Assembly: GCA_012932295.1 (NCBI GenBank)
Contig: JAAONU010000016.1
Span: forward strand, 30,069,290-30,133,289
DNA: 64,000 nt
Origin: Cyclina sinensis
Lineage: Eukaryota; Mollusca; Bivalvia; Venerida; Veneridae
Direction of reading: 5' to 3'
The notes beneath the pieces were generated by a model. That model did not search any database, had not been told where the DNA came from, and was given only the letters and a program-made list of their open reading frames with translations. Positions 25,901 to 38,442 of this stretch are shown here, in pieces; positions within the stretch are counted from its first letter, which is position 1, and the number at the start of each line of letters is the position of its first letter. The position numbers were made by a program, and so were the translations under genes.

Positions 25901-28900
25901 AAATGTGTATTCCTTTGGAATTAATCCTGTATTAAAATAACAGAGTGCTGAAAAATTTAGAATCCATTATTACACGGGGTTTACATATCGAACATGTTCT
26001 GTTCAGCTGAAAGCACACAAACCACAAAGAATACTGAATATAGGTCATCACGGTAATGATGATGAAATCTGTTTACTTGGCTGAATGAGAGTCTACTCTG
26101 ATGATGCAATCACCAGAAATCCACTACTGACTGACCTATGTGACAAAAGGCTAACCTAAGAAAACATGGTTTCCTGCATTCAAAAACAAAATAGCATTAA
26201 GATTTTGGTACTATATTTCTAACCCCCCACCCTGCCAAAAAAGGGTTTTTTATGTAAAAGATGACGAAAAATCCTTAACATAATTTTGCATTACTGACTG
26301 GCATAAGCATTTTTTTAACTTGTTGAAACAATTTCATCATTATTTTCTTGGCCTAATAGATATTAACCAGTCTAGCCCTGTTACAACACAAAGACATACA
26401 ACAAAGGGTCATAAGTTTGGTCAAACAAATTAAAGCAAGTCCATGAATAAATACAAAGGTCAGTTAGTTCAAGTCAGAAGTTAGAGAGTGATACATGAGT
26501 ATATGTCAAACCTTGAGAAAGTTATGATTTTTTCACTGAAAGCTACCAAAAATATTAACCTTGAGAAATGTAACATAAAAACAATAACCTGTTCTTAACA
26601 AGTGTGTTGTAAAACCAAATCCATAGCTAACTACAATCAATGTTTTCTAGAAGTCAGTATCATAACCAGTGAACTCTGCAAAGATTATTTCTGTATCAAT
26701 CCAAGCCTTTTACTGCTGTAACTATTGTAATATACATGCATACACTTTCAACTGTGATTCATACGCGATTTTTTTCCATGCAAAAACAACAACAGTGCTT
26801 GGAGTCAAATGTACAAGGAAAACTTTATGCACCTATCTATGTTTTCCCTAGTGGAAGCAGACTTTTGACAAAAAGGACCGTTCCCTAGAGTCAAGAAAAT
26901 AAACTTTGGCTGAATTTCTGACCCCAGGACATTATGTAAAGCAACTCCAATTCTAGGGAATTTTACTAATTGCCATTTCTCTAAGGTGGGGACTTCTAAA
27001 AAAATGTCAAATTTACCCCCCCCCCCCCTCCACCCCGGATCAGCCTGTCATTCTTTCCTCAGGCAAAACATTGACTGGTGCATTACAGATGCTCATCTAT
27101 TCTTGCCATCAAAACTAACTGCAAATCACTATTTCTTTTCTTTTTGATTTAAATATAAATCATTTAAATATAATTTCCTTACATGAATTTGGAAAAAGGC
27201 CCTCAATAATGTCCATAATGTGTTGTGATTAAAACTTAAAACATATTCACGTATGTGTCAAAAACCAAGACAGAGAGTGACCTGTGTATGACTCCAATGC
27301 GTTTGAAAACTGGATTTGGCTGGTAATAGCTGGTGTGAATGACCTTCATTCAGTTTATTGGGAAATTACTTCAGTATGTTATCCCAGTGAATAACCTAAA
27401 GCATGCAGTGAGTCCTGTGTAAAAAGATTAATAACAGTACCTTAGATAGGATTTTGCCAAATTGTAGAAATAGCTACATAAAGCATAAGTAAAGTCGACT
27501 GTTGTAGAAAATGTTGTAAAAACATGGTTGTGATTCAGTTAGCATTCGCATGTAAAATAAATAGCATAAACAATGTAATGGTTACATTCCTACATATCTA
27601 ATACACATGTGTTTGACAGATTACTCATACAATATATACAGCTTAAAGCTAAACTAACTACACAAAATTTTATGTTCACAAAAATGCTAACAAGACATTA
27701 ATTTTCAATAAAAAAACTTATTCGAAAAATCACCAGCGAATATGCTGAATATTTGATTAGTACACCAAGTTTAATACTGACTTTACTTAAAGATACTTAA
27801 GGAAAATGTGATAAAAATATTATGACTTATCAATTAAATAAATTGTCAGTTAAAGGGAAAAACACTTGCTTCTCTGAAAAATCAAGTCAAAATGAAAGGT
27901 TGTAAGTAAAGAAAGTTATCAGTAAGACAAGTCAGTCAAGTAAAATTAAATGTCTTTTTTTTGTTTTTCTAGGTAGTCAAAATGTACAATATCAAATGGG
28001 TGAAAAATATACAAATTCATGAATAAGATTAACTAAAAAAATGTTCAGGTTTGTAACAAACAGCATTAATATTTTGTTATCACAAACTATAAACTTTTGA
28101 ACTGCTGAAGACATGAAATTGGCCCCTAAAATTTGGGAAGGACCTAGCAATTGTAACAGCTTTTGACATGTTCTAGGCCTAACTTTGACATAACATTAAC
28201 TATTGCTTTTACAGGTGTAATGATAGCTGATGAACTTATCACATAAAACCGAAAGTAGCAAATAAGTTCATTTAATCAGGCTGAACATTTACTTGATTTA
28301 AAACTTTAATTTAAACATTTTCACATTTACAAATAGTAACTATAACTGCAGGAACTCTCGTCCATTTTACCCTTTCATTCATACAAATGATCAGTATGGG
28401 TATTCAAGTTACAAAAAACTGGTTAATTTCTACATGCATGCAAGCAAAGCAAGTGGAATTAGTAAAGTGAAAGGGCCTCCCCAACAACTGCCTTCCTCAA
28501 GTAATTAGAATCTGATTGGAGGGGTGGCCATAAAAGGGGTTTTTTAGGGATGAGGAAGAACCAGTTTACCTGCTTTCACTCGTCTCTTCATGCCAGATAA
28601 ATGAATGTACATTGTGATAGCTTTAGGAGATAATGAAAGGAACACAATTGTTCTCCTGGAATTCTTCTGTGAAATATGGGGTCCTGGGTCTGTGAAAAAA
28701 TAGCAAAACTACACAAAAAGCATATCCTAACACAGAAGCTTTAGTGTTAAAGACAGCCATGCAAGACACTAAAGTTAAAACTGCATGACAACAGAAGAAG
28801 TTTCTCATCAGCTTTAAGGAAACATTCTGAATTTTTTTTTTCCATACAGGTATAACTACATTCAAATGCTCCAGGGACATGCATTTTCTCAGATTTTATT

Positions 28901-29783
28901 TCAGACCTAATCATTTATTTCTTAAAATGCCTCTCTCATCTGAATACCATCCTCACCAAAAGGTATCAAAGGGCAAGTGACACTAAAACAAACATTCAGA
29001 TGAGATCTGCATGCATGAGAAAGTAATATTATGAATGAAATTAGAAAATGTTCTAAGAAAAAAACATTCTAAAAAGACCAACTAAGATTAATTTACTGCA
29101 TATGTCTACTTGAAGACTTAGAACTGATATTCTCTGATCTTTCAAGTCCTCTTCATGTTGGCATTATAATGCTCACTGTTGTTCTTAAATTACATTTTTA
29201 TACAAATTTGAAATTTTACTGAATTTTTTACAAAATACTAACAATATATAAAAAACACATAATTTGATCTACCAGTGTCTTTTTAATGGTTAGCACAGCA
29301 TTTTAAAGTCAATCTGTAAATGCAGGATAAAAACATGCAAAGTAAATTACTAAAGACAGTCAGGTAAATATGAAAATTATTCGCGGCTAGCAGTAGCAGG
29401 TATATCCAATGGCCTTGGGGGGTGAAGTGTCTTGTGGGGTGAAGTGTCTGCAAAATTTGGGGGGTGAAGTGTCTTGCAACCATACAAAGATATTACATGA
29501 TGTTATTATTAAGATGAATAACTGAAACTTATTTCGGTCTTTCTAAAATATGTTTTTAAACGATATTTATTTTTCAAAATATGCTTTCAAAATAATTATG
29601 CTTTAAGTTGTCAAATTTCTGTAACAAATTCAAAATATAATAAATGAAATTAATCGATGTAAGCTGTCACCAAATCATGTAACTTGACAAACTGAAAAAC
29701 ATTCAAGCAAAAGATATTTCCATGAAAAGTTAGATACCTTTTTGAAAAAAGTCCTCCAATGTGAATGGCATTTCCAGCCCCAT
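22995..29783 (-). CDS. Unrecognised 484-residue protein, four coding exons
   Basis: Exons in transcript order: 29783-29738 (ATG), 28689-28570, 24692-24162, 23752-22995 (TAA). Each splice is GT-AG and phases 1/1/1 join exactly. The start is the first ATG of the exon (MGLEMPFTLEDFFQK); a second ATG lies four codons on. Residues ~17-55 are compact and hydrophobic (SRRTIVFLSLSPKAITMYIH), then a Cys/Trp patch (EFACWWSACKD). A Ser/Thr-rich disordered middle follows, then an acidic segment (FFTVMEEDENDTDGKESLSE). The C-terminal exon has a basic patch (HKKRKPKKKRELAIKNHL), a phosphosite-like PTTPRISPKLKRRNS and a terminal NMFSPSSF. No signal peptide or membrane span is seen. The basic patch could be a nuclear localisation signal (inference). 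The exon model is firmer than any function. Confidence 0.65.
29380..29480. repeat. Short GGGGTGAAGTGTCTTG repeat
   Basis: Three closely spaced copies of GGGGTGAAGTGTCTTG (or -CTGC) lie in intron 1 of the unrecognised minus-strand gene. It is a local minisatellite seed with no coding role. Confidence 0.6.
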
Positions 29784-30170
29784 TTTGAGGTTCCTTAATT
29801 CAACTAACTATACTATTACTTAACAGTTTAAGTTGTTTGTTCACGAAAGAAAATATCCAATATGATTTTTTTCAGACATTTCCAAGGTTTTTAAAGAGTT
29901 TGGCGGATAAACAAAAAACAAGGTCGTGCAAAAAAACAGGCCGTTTCTATTGAAATTCAACTGCTTACTAAATCGTACACACGTACCACATCCAGTGTAT
30001 ATCGGTCGAATGCGCATTATTTACAAACACTGAACTTTTTTCTTTCGGTTAACTTCTACATGAGTGTTTTCAAATCAGCTGGCCGAATTCTTTGTTGTTG
30101 ACTGTTACAGATTCAGGACACAGGTGAAATCAATGAAAAAGCTCAGCTAATTTCAACAAGAAACACTCAC

Positions 30171-30390
30171 CTGATTTACAAAAATTAGCACTTTAAAGCT
30201 GGATCATCAACAATCCCAGATTCTATATGATAGGAAATCGGTACGTTATGCTCATCACAGATTTTCAGTGCCATGTCCTAAGATAGGAGACGTCCTTTCA
30301 AGATGGCTTCTATCACAGAAGTACTTGAGAGACTGACGATTGTTTTCGGCTATTGACGTTGCTGATCTCCGGAGGGCAAAACATGGAATA
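30171..30390 (-). other. Probable non-coding 5' exon with an upstream ORF
   Basis: A consensus donor (CAG then GTGAGT) on the minus strand at 30171/30170 points to an untranslated first exon for the minus-strand gene starting at 29783. It holds a 29-codon upstream ORF, 30274-30185, starting MALKICDEHN and ending in TAA before the splice. CAAGATGGC (YY1-like) is on the plus strand at about 30299. The transcription start is not visible. Confidence 0.45.
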
Positions 30391-30518
30391 TGATTGGCTG
30401 TTGGTTTCCGTATACTTTCCGGTAAAATCCGTGATATCGTCATGAAGTTGTCAAATCTTAAAAATAACGTTCTGTTCTATTTTAAGAAACTTGACAATAA
30501 CATCAACCATGTGCTAAA
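30380..30518. promoter_or_regulatory. Divergent promoter region
   Basis: About 140 bp separates the inferred 5' exon of the minus-strand gene from the ATG of the plus-strand ARL-like gene. TGATTGGCTG (30391-30400) is an inverted CCAAT box (AGCCAATC on the minus strand). No TATA box stands out. A shared bidirectional promoter is inference from spacing. Confidence 0.45.
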
Positions 30519-33500
30519 ATGTCAAAAATATCCATCTTTAATTTTTGCATTGGCAAAAAGTTCGCAATTTTTATTGGTGGACTTGGTACTTTTGCCGCAG
30601 TATATGGTATCTACAAATTAATACAAATACTCAGACAAGCTGATGAATATTTCACAACATTGAAATGGCAGGTAATTCCCCTACAACAAACATTGTAGCC
30701 TTAGTGAAGTCATTAAGTTGTCTCTCGCTCTTTTTGCATGACTAAACATAGCTGTTGGACTGAAAAATTATTATTATTATTATTATAATCTTTATTATTA
30801 TAATCTTTATTTCCTCCAATATTGAAGATTATTTGATATTAACATATATAACATTTATACATATGGCATAAATAATGGAAAACAAAACTATTTACAATGT
30901 AGTAGTGATGTGTACATAATTTAACAACACAATTTACATTTTTCTAATTCTTAGTAACCTTACTGATCTGTGATACAACATGACAATCTGTAAATGATTA
31001 CTGTTTGATTGCAAATATAAAAACATTTTCTTCTTCTTTTTTTTTTTCTTTTTTTTACTGCAATTCTGGTGACATTAACACTTTGCACATCTTATGTACT
31101 ACTGTCAGTACAAGTTTAAAACACTGAATTCTTGTTTTACAATCTAAGACCAAGAATGTCATACCTGACAGAAGGGAAGCTGTCTGATATTTTGGCGATA
31201 GACTACAAAAATAATAATAATTTTCTACACCTAATAGATTAATGAGTTTTACCCATAGGTTTAACCTATATTCCTTAGTATTGGTACAATACATAATAGA
31301 ATGCAACACCATGTTATCTGTTACCATGTTACATAGCGGACAAAAGATTTCATATTCTCTAGAGAATAGACGACTTAAAGCTACTGCGGCTGTTATACAT
31401 TGTTTTCTATAAACTGGGTATAATCTGCTGAATTCCCAGATACAAGATAAATGGTACTCATTATGTATATCAAAAAGCATGTACAAATCTTGGTCATTCA
31501 CCATTCTAAGTTGTAGATCTGCGTTGGCTTTTTCAAGCACAGATTCCCTAACTATTGTCTTCCAAGATGATTTGGAAGGAAAATAACCTGTCCGTAAATA
31601 TTCGTTGATAGTATTGAAAACATGATGACAAATAATGAATATGTAATGTTTAAGGTTGTGAGTTATAGCATCATCTTAACAGATTTTTATATTTCTTGCA
31701 TTTATTTCATATCATACTTCATTGCAAACATAAATGATTCTTCCATTATCAGTGGAAATTATTCTCAAAATTTTCATGAAGGGCCTAGTTTCACTTTTAA
31801 AGTTAAAATATAATCTGACAGGAATAACATAATCTGTTATAATCTATGCTTGTAATGAACATTCCCATCTGCAGGAAACATGAAAGGATTCAGTAACTCA
31901 ATGATAAATTTACTGAATGCAAATGAGCTACAGTTCCCCGGGTAGTCCCATGTAATGTAGTCACAAGACCCTAGGAAGATCAACATTTATTTTAACCATA
32001 ATGAATGTCCAATGTCAGTTGAAATTTAGATGTTTGTTAGAAGAAAATAAAAATGTAGCTTTAATGCATATGCAAGTACTGCAAGTATGTTTTATCTTTG
32101 CAAGTAAACCTGAAATCATTTTACAATATTCAGTGTAAGCCAAAGAAATATCACCTGATAATAAGATCAATACGAGGATTATGGACCTTGAAAAAGGGAT
32201 GTCAACTAAGGCATTGATACCACATTTCTAAGGTCAATAAATTTTTATCCATAATTCCTTATGACTTTGATCATGCAAATTTAACATTCAATGGTGCAAA
32301 ATTTGGCATCAGTCTGACCTCATTCAATTCATACTATAAAGCAAATTTGGCACAGTTTATTTCATGTGGTTCAATATGTGTGTTATTTTTCATGTAATGC
32401 TTGACAGAGCTTTTAATTATAAAATGTAAAAAAAAATGAAATGAATACATTTAATAATTATTATGACTCACTGTAATTTTCATGCTTCTCTAAAATGTCC
32501 TTAAAAAGTATGTTTCAATAAACAGAATCATAATAACTAAAACATTTTCCAGGGTGGAGGAGCTCAGCGTCGGATTCTTGTACTTGGATTGGAGGGTGCG
32601 GGCAAGTCGAGACTTCTTCAATGTTTTCAACAGAACTCCTACCCTGGCAATATCTTACCCACTCCAGCACCTTCTATTGGCTATAACATTCACTCTGTAG
32701 GAATTGGTGGGGTTGATTATCATTTTTGGGAAGGTATGACAATTATAACATTTCACTATTTGATATATTTTATCAAGAAAAAGAAAAGTTTTTTCAATGC
32801 AACACAAGCAAAGTGTTCATTAATTAAATCAGTAAGAAAAACAGTAGCAGCAGCAGTAGTAGCAATGATTGACCATCACAGTTGCAAACCCAGGCTATTT
32901 AAAGTAGAACTGTCAACAGTGGTTTTAATTTTGATATTAAGCAGGCACTTATATAGGATCTGATGATATTAAATCTGTTATAGTGAAGGAATTCAGCAAT
33001 CAACTGGTTCAGATTTAATATTCAAGATTATCAAAACTGACCAAAATAATTATTAAAATGTCCATTTAAATTTCATAAGACAAACCTTGCCATGTTTTAT
33101 TGACTTACATGATACTGTTATAAGGAAAAATAGTTAAAAACATTTACTGAAATAAGGTGAAAACATACTAGTATACTGAAATAAAGTGAAAACAAATTAT
33201 GACTATAAAAAATTGGTTACTTGTACATGTTTTTATCTTTACCTAGATTTAAGACAGGCTGTATTTAATCTAAAATATTTGACCTGAAAAGAATTCATCG
33301 TAAACAGTTGGTCAGTCTGTTCACCTTGAACTTATTTTTCACCGTGTTTATTTTCTCTATCTCAAGTGTTAAACCTTGGTTAAGCAAGTGTAGCATGGCA
33401 GTGAGGGTAAGCTGAGGTGTACTCCTATTTGGGTACCCCTTATGTTAAATGAATACTTGATTGCATTGTGTTGAAGTACTAATACAATTCAAAACTGTTG

Positions 33501-34807
33501 AAAAAAAAATAAGGCCCAGGTTACTTTCTAAGGTTGTTCCTTTTCTTATTCAAATTGTCCTGAAAAAAAGGTTAATTTTTATCTTTATGTTGATCACAGA
33601 TCTATTGATAGGAACAGTGTACACAACTTGTATTAACCCATTTTTATGTACTATTATTGAAATGTATGCTTTGCTGCAGTGATGAACTTGCTTGTCTCTG
33701 ATTAAAGTGGCATCTGTCCTTTTTCGTTATATATGGACTTAGTCAAACTTGTATACAGGGTAACCTGGTTTAAATATAGATTGGTTTAAAGATCAGTTGT
33801 CATAAAAAGACTTGAAATATATATAAATGTTTGCAAAACTTTCTTTTACCAATGGCTATATTTTTCAAACAGAGCTTTAAGTAGTTTTGACAATTACCTA
33901 ATCTGGTCAGAAAAGTAGAGGAACATAGTGCAGTAAGAGATCTATGTTATATTCAAGGAAGATATTCTATTTTGTTTCTTTAAGAAAAATTCCTCCAGAT
34001 TTCGTTGCAGGTTTTAAACTTTAAATTAACAAACCAAATAAACAGCAGTTAAAGGCTTATTACTCTTTTAAAATTCAACAACAATGTTGTCTTTTTACAA
34101 AATTGAAGGAGTATAAAATATATCACATCTTTTTTTTATTAGGAAATGGGACTTCAGGACACTCTGCCGTGTATCTTGGTGTCCCGAGTTGTATCGACAT
34201 GTTTATTTGGGTGGTTGACAGTTCCACTCCTCACCTTTTTGATGCTTCAAAAGCAGCATTACACGAGTTCATTAAAGCTTGTGACAACCTGGTACTCCAA
34301 GATTCAAAAGAGAACAATAGTCTAGTAGGAGTCCCACTGGTTATTGTTGCTTCTAAACAGGTTTGTAATGAGTTAATTTGCAGGTATTAAATTTTAAATC
34401 ATTCACAGCATCAACAGAATTGAAAATCTGAATGACCTACATTACATAAAACAGAGCTTTTTCTTTAAGTAAGCCGTCATTAGCAATATGTGCCAATTTT
34501 TGGGAGAAGCACGAATACCCTGTGTGATTTTATGTACGTTAAAAAAACTGTATACATTAATATTACACTTTTACAAAAGCAAGAGTTTAGTCTATTAAAA
34601 TATATACTTTACCACCAGGATCTTGCATCTAGTGTTTCTGCAATGAAAGTGTTTCAAGAAATGGAAACTGAAAGCTTGCAGGAGAGACATAAGGTGTATG
34701 TTGTAGGAACACAGTTACCCAATGTTGGTCAAAGAAAGGGACTGTGGAGGTTGTATGAGTTGGTGGCATTTGCTGAGCAGAAGAGATACAAGGCTAATGT
34801 TTCATGA
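30519..34807 (+). CDS. ARL9/ARL10-like small GTPase with N-terminal membrane anchor
   Basis: Exons: 30519-30671, 32553-32733, 34143-34360, 34619-34807 (TGA). They give 246 residues, phases 0/1/0, with GT-AG introns. The N-terminus (MSKISIFNFC...) has a hydrophobic span FAIFIGGLGTFAAVYGIY at ~15-32, like the anchor of ARL10, in place of the ARF myristoylated helix. G1 is intact: LVLGLEGAGKSRLLQ at ~60-74. The region where ARFs have WDxGGQ reads FWEGNGTSGHSAVY, so the Asp and double Gly are lost. IDMFIWVVDSSTPHLF matches the ARF strand and VDS motif. The NKxD position reads ASKQD, split by the last intron. It may bind nucleotide and is probably a poor GTPase (inference). Family assignment is firm; ARL9 versus ARL10 is not decided. 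Confidence 0.78.
30763..31700 (-). mobile_element. 5'-truncated non-LTR retrotransposon (LINE) 3' end
   Basis: Read on the minus strand, a 161-codon frame (31540-31055) extends upstream in the same frame to about 31665. It encodes the C-terminal end of a LINE ORF2: YFPSKSSWKTIVRESV, CIWEFSRLYPVYRKQC, then a zinc-knuckle-like FCPLCN..H..YC. The element ends at a (TAA)n tail, seen on the plus strand as (ATT)n at 30763-30790 beside AATAAAG-type repeats. It lies in intron 1 of the ARL-like gene, antisense to it. The 5' part is missing and a stop lies upstream. Confidence 0.65.
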
Positions 34808-34810
34808 CTA

Positions 34811-34816
34811 AATAAA
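34811..34816 (+). promoter_or_regulatory. Polyadenylation signal of the ARL-like gene
   Basis: AATAAA begins 4 bases after the TGA stop and is followed by a T/G-rich stretch. This implies an extremely short 3' UTR unless a later signal is used. Confidence 0.6.
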
Positions 34817-36437
34817 ATGTGTGTTAACATTTACATATATTCTGTTTTATTTTATCAATTCTGTGACTGTCTAGTCCTTAATGACAGAAATGTCACAGAA
34901 CAAAATTATTTATTTTTAATACAGAAACCCCATAGAATGTACTTCTGTTGTAATTTTAGAAAAGATACTAAACTGAAATAATCAGATTAAAAACTGTCCT
35001 GTTTCTATGAATCTGCAAAAGGTGATTAGAATAGATAAAAGGATTCCTGCCACATTTATCATTCACTGATAAGATATTGATAATATCTAATCTACCATAT
35101 TTTGATAAGCAAGATTCAGTTGACATTACATAATCTGAACTTAGCATCTTAACATTAAATTTGTGACATCAAAGATACAGTAAGGTGTAACCTTCATTTG
35201 CTGTAAAACTCTCTAGGTAATGATTTCAGTAAAAAAAGTTGGACAAGAAAAACAAATATATATTAAGACATTTGTGACTTGCAAGGTGAAAAGGAATAAG
35301 TATTGCTGAAGTGTTTCAAGAAATTGAAACTTAAAACTTGCCCAGTTAGTCAGTATTGACTTTTGGCAGTAATAAGTTGAAGATTCTGAATGTTATGATG
35401 GTTCAGGCTGGTACTGAATTTACTGAACTTACCAGAGATAAGACCACTGACCAAAAACTACATCCAATGGGAACATACCCCAGACCAACATTCTCTTATG
35501 CCACAATATTCCTCATGACATAATTTATAAGTACAAAAACATCTATATGTCCATTAATGTGTTAAGTTGTACATTATACTATATGCAATGGCATTTACTA
35601 GTAACATGTCCATGCTAGACAGTTGAATGACAAGACTGATTTCATAAAATTTGAATTTACAAACTGGATTGCCATAATTAAAGTAAAGATTCTCTATTCT
35701 ATTTTTATTAGCAAGACTCAATAGATGAAAAACAAAAGTAACATTTAGAGAAAGTTTTGAGATTGAAATTGGTTGAAATAATACTTATCAGTTAAAATGG
35801 ACCTTCCAGTTTAAAAGACGAGGAAATAATCATAAATTTTAGCATAGAAAATGAAATTCCTGAAGGAACTGCCTTCAATATGTAACCATAAGAACATGGA
35901 TAACTTAATACAAGGTTTTCTATTTTCTTGCTTTAATTACTACATTTGTAACATGTAAGGCTGGGAACCAGAACCAAAACAAGTACTGAAATATCTATAT
36001 CCAGCTGAATAACCATAAGACACGAGTTTGTAGTTGCGTTAACAGCTGAATAATAGAAAAGGCAATACAAAGTGAATATTATGTCTGAAAGAGCACTGGA
36101 ATAGTTTTAACCTTTGGCTAGAAATGCTTAAAACATCTTTCTTCATGAGCTATCAGTGATATTTTCATTTCATTTTCTTTGGTAGAAGCAAGGTGCAACT
36201 GTTTCAAATTCAGTGTCACCTGTTTTGGAAGTAACTTTTCGGATATGAATAAGTATCTGAATACTTACACAGTATTCAATTACAAGATAACCATTGCTCA
36301 CTAATAAAATGTATTCAAAGTCTCACTACAACCACAAAGTATAATAATGAAGTAGTGAAACAAGTTGTCTTACAGTGACAGAAATATCCATTACAAATCA
36401 ACTTTCAGAGGAAAACACCCAGCATGACATTTTTCTC
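34817..36437. other. Intergenic, no gene seen
   Basis: This AT-rich spacer separates the 3' ends of the ARL-like gene (plus) and RMND5 (minus). No exon, RNA gene or obvious repeat is visible. Confidence 0.5.
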
Positions 36438-38442
36438 ATTTTTATTTCATACACACAACATCTCTAAAACAAATAAATTATATACAATTATTTACAGCAT
36501 ATTTTAACAAAACAAATATATCAAAAAACAAAATTTATTTTTCATTGTAATACAAGGGAGACAATTTGACCAGCAAATGTACACACATTTTTCTCACTTC
36601 CAACAAGAGATTTTTACTCCCTCTGTTGTTTACATTGTTTGTATCATTTTTTGTCACTTACCATTTAGATCTACATCTATCCATATTCAACTGCAAAAGT
36701 AAAGTATTCGACCAACCAGGTCATTTCTTATCAAGTATCTGAAGATTTTTTCATATTATTCACAATTGTTACCAATGTTCCTGGTAAATTTTAAATAATA
36801 AATATGCAGTTGGTTACAACAGCTAAAAACAAAACAAAAAAAACTGTCAAAAAGCACTCATCAACTGCTGCGAATCATACAAGGTCAACAGACCTTTTGT
36901 CACTACAGTCATGTCAATTCCTCAAATTCTCAATATTGTCCATATAGTAAATATATGTACCCCTACAAAAAGCAAATTTGCAAGAAAAGTGGATTTAAGT
37001 GACTACTAACTATAGTGCAGTATTGTACAGTACAGTTCTAATAAGAGATCAATTTTCAATATGAAAACACAGCTTTTAGGTATGTCTTGGTGGAAGTTTG
37101 CACCCATGCAAATTTCTGAAAGTAAATGCTTCTAAAAGCCAGTTGTCCCTAATAACTTTTGGTTGTGAAAATGTATCATTGATTTCTTGAAAATTCTTTC
37201 ATTTTCTGACATTGCACATTTCAATACCAACATTTTGGATCAATTAGGGCATTCTGTCATCTGTCCCTGAAACTTGTTTTTATTTGCATAAATTTTGTTT
37301 TCCTGTAGCTTCATATAAAGAGTTAAAAGGAAATGAAAATGTGCCACTTTGTCTTATAGTATAATACTTTTTCAAATGATCCTACTCTCTTGCTGAAGTC
37401 CCTGGATCCTTCAAATGATCCTACTCTCTTGCTGAAGTCCCTGGATCCTTCAAATGATCCTAGTCTCTTGCTGAAGTCCCTAGATCCCTGGATCCTTCAA
37501 ATGATCCTACTCTCTTGTTGAAGTCCCTTGATCTTTCAAATAACCCCACTCTCTTGCTGAAGTCCCTAGATCCCTGGATCCTTCAAATGATCCTACTCTC
37601 TTGTTGAAGTCCCTTGATCTTTCAAATAATCCCACTCTCTTGCTGAAGTCCCTGGCTCTTTAACTTTATAACTGTTGGCAGAGATGAACACTTACTCCTA
37701 CAATGATCTCAACATTCTGCTGACAACATATCCATTAATTCCTTTAATGACTGGAAGATGTGGTTGAGTCCTTTCTGTTGTCATAAACAGTACTGTAGAA
37801 GAGCTCATTCTGAGGGGATTTTACTTTTACCAAAGAACAGAATGTTGAAGACACATTTGCATGGTTTTGACTTTGCCAAAATGATATTCTGCCTTTTAAA
37901 AGTTATATTAGTGTTAAAATGACCAAGACACATGACAGTCAAAATAAATGCTGAAAACACAGTGAATGTTCAGAAATCATGAAAATCTGAAGTATCAGGG
38001 ACTTCTATTTCTGTGAGACATATGAATGAAAATATACTTCCCAGTATGGCTGACTTGGTGACTTCACCTGTCATAAAAGATTTCTTTACTGTATTGTTAA
38101 GTCAATGAGAGTAAAAACTTTTTCCCTCAATGAATACTTTTAAGTTTAAATATTGGTAAAGTTTTTTTTTTCATAGCATACACATCAGTGCAAACTGAAC
38201 TTCTGAAAATATTCAAGGTCACTTTGGCCACTTATATAATTTTAACAGCATGTTCATTCACTCACTCAAATGTTACAATGTTTCTTTGCATTATATATGC
38301 AGACAAGTTAAAGCACTGCTAAAGTAATTTTTTTACAGATGCATGATAAGGTCTTGTGACAGCCAAAAGTGGCTGAATTATGATATTTGGTGACTGCCGT
38401 TTGATTGACTGAAAGAACTGTAAATTCATTGTGATGGAAATC
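36438..38442 (-). other. Probable 3' UTR of RMND5
   Basis: This lies downstream of the RMND5 TGA on the minus strand. TTTATT motifs (minus AATAAA) near 36440 and 36535 are plausible polyadenylation signals, giving a UTR of about 2 kb. It includes a minisatellite at 37371-37664. The UTR end is inferred. Confidence 0.4.
37371..37664. repeat. Minisatellite, ~45-60-bp unit
   Basis: About six copies of TTCAAATGATCCTACTCTC followed by TTGCTGAAGTCCCTGGATCC occur. Some units carry an extra CTAGATCCCTGGATCC, so 45- and 60-bp versions alternate. It lies in the probable RMND5 3' UTR. Confidence 0.85.

Noticed and set aside
27016..27030. Poly-C tract as a regulatory element
   Set aside because: It is a simple homopolymer run in an intron of the unrecognised gene, with no associated motif.
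28623..28880. 85-codon minus-strand frame as an exon
   Set aside because: The true exon (28689-28570) uses a different frame that joins both neighbours in phase; this one ends in TAA inside it.
30255..30443. 62-codon minus-strand frame as a start of the minus-strand gene
   Set aside because: It crosses the putative promoter and cannot be joined in frame to the next exon.
31055..31540. 161-codon minus-strand frame as a host gene
   Set aside because: The Cys/His end, the (TAA)n tail and the missing 5' part identify it as a LINE fragment.
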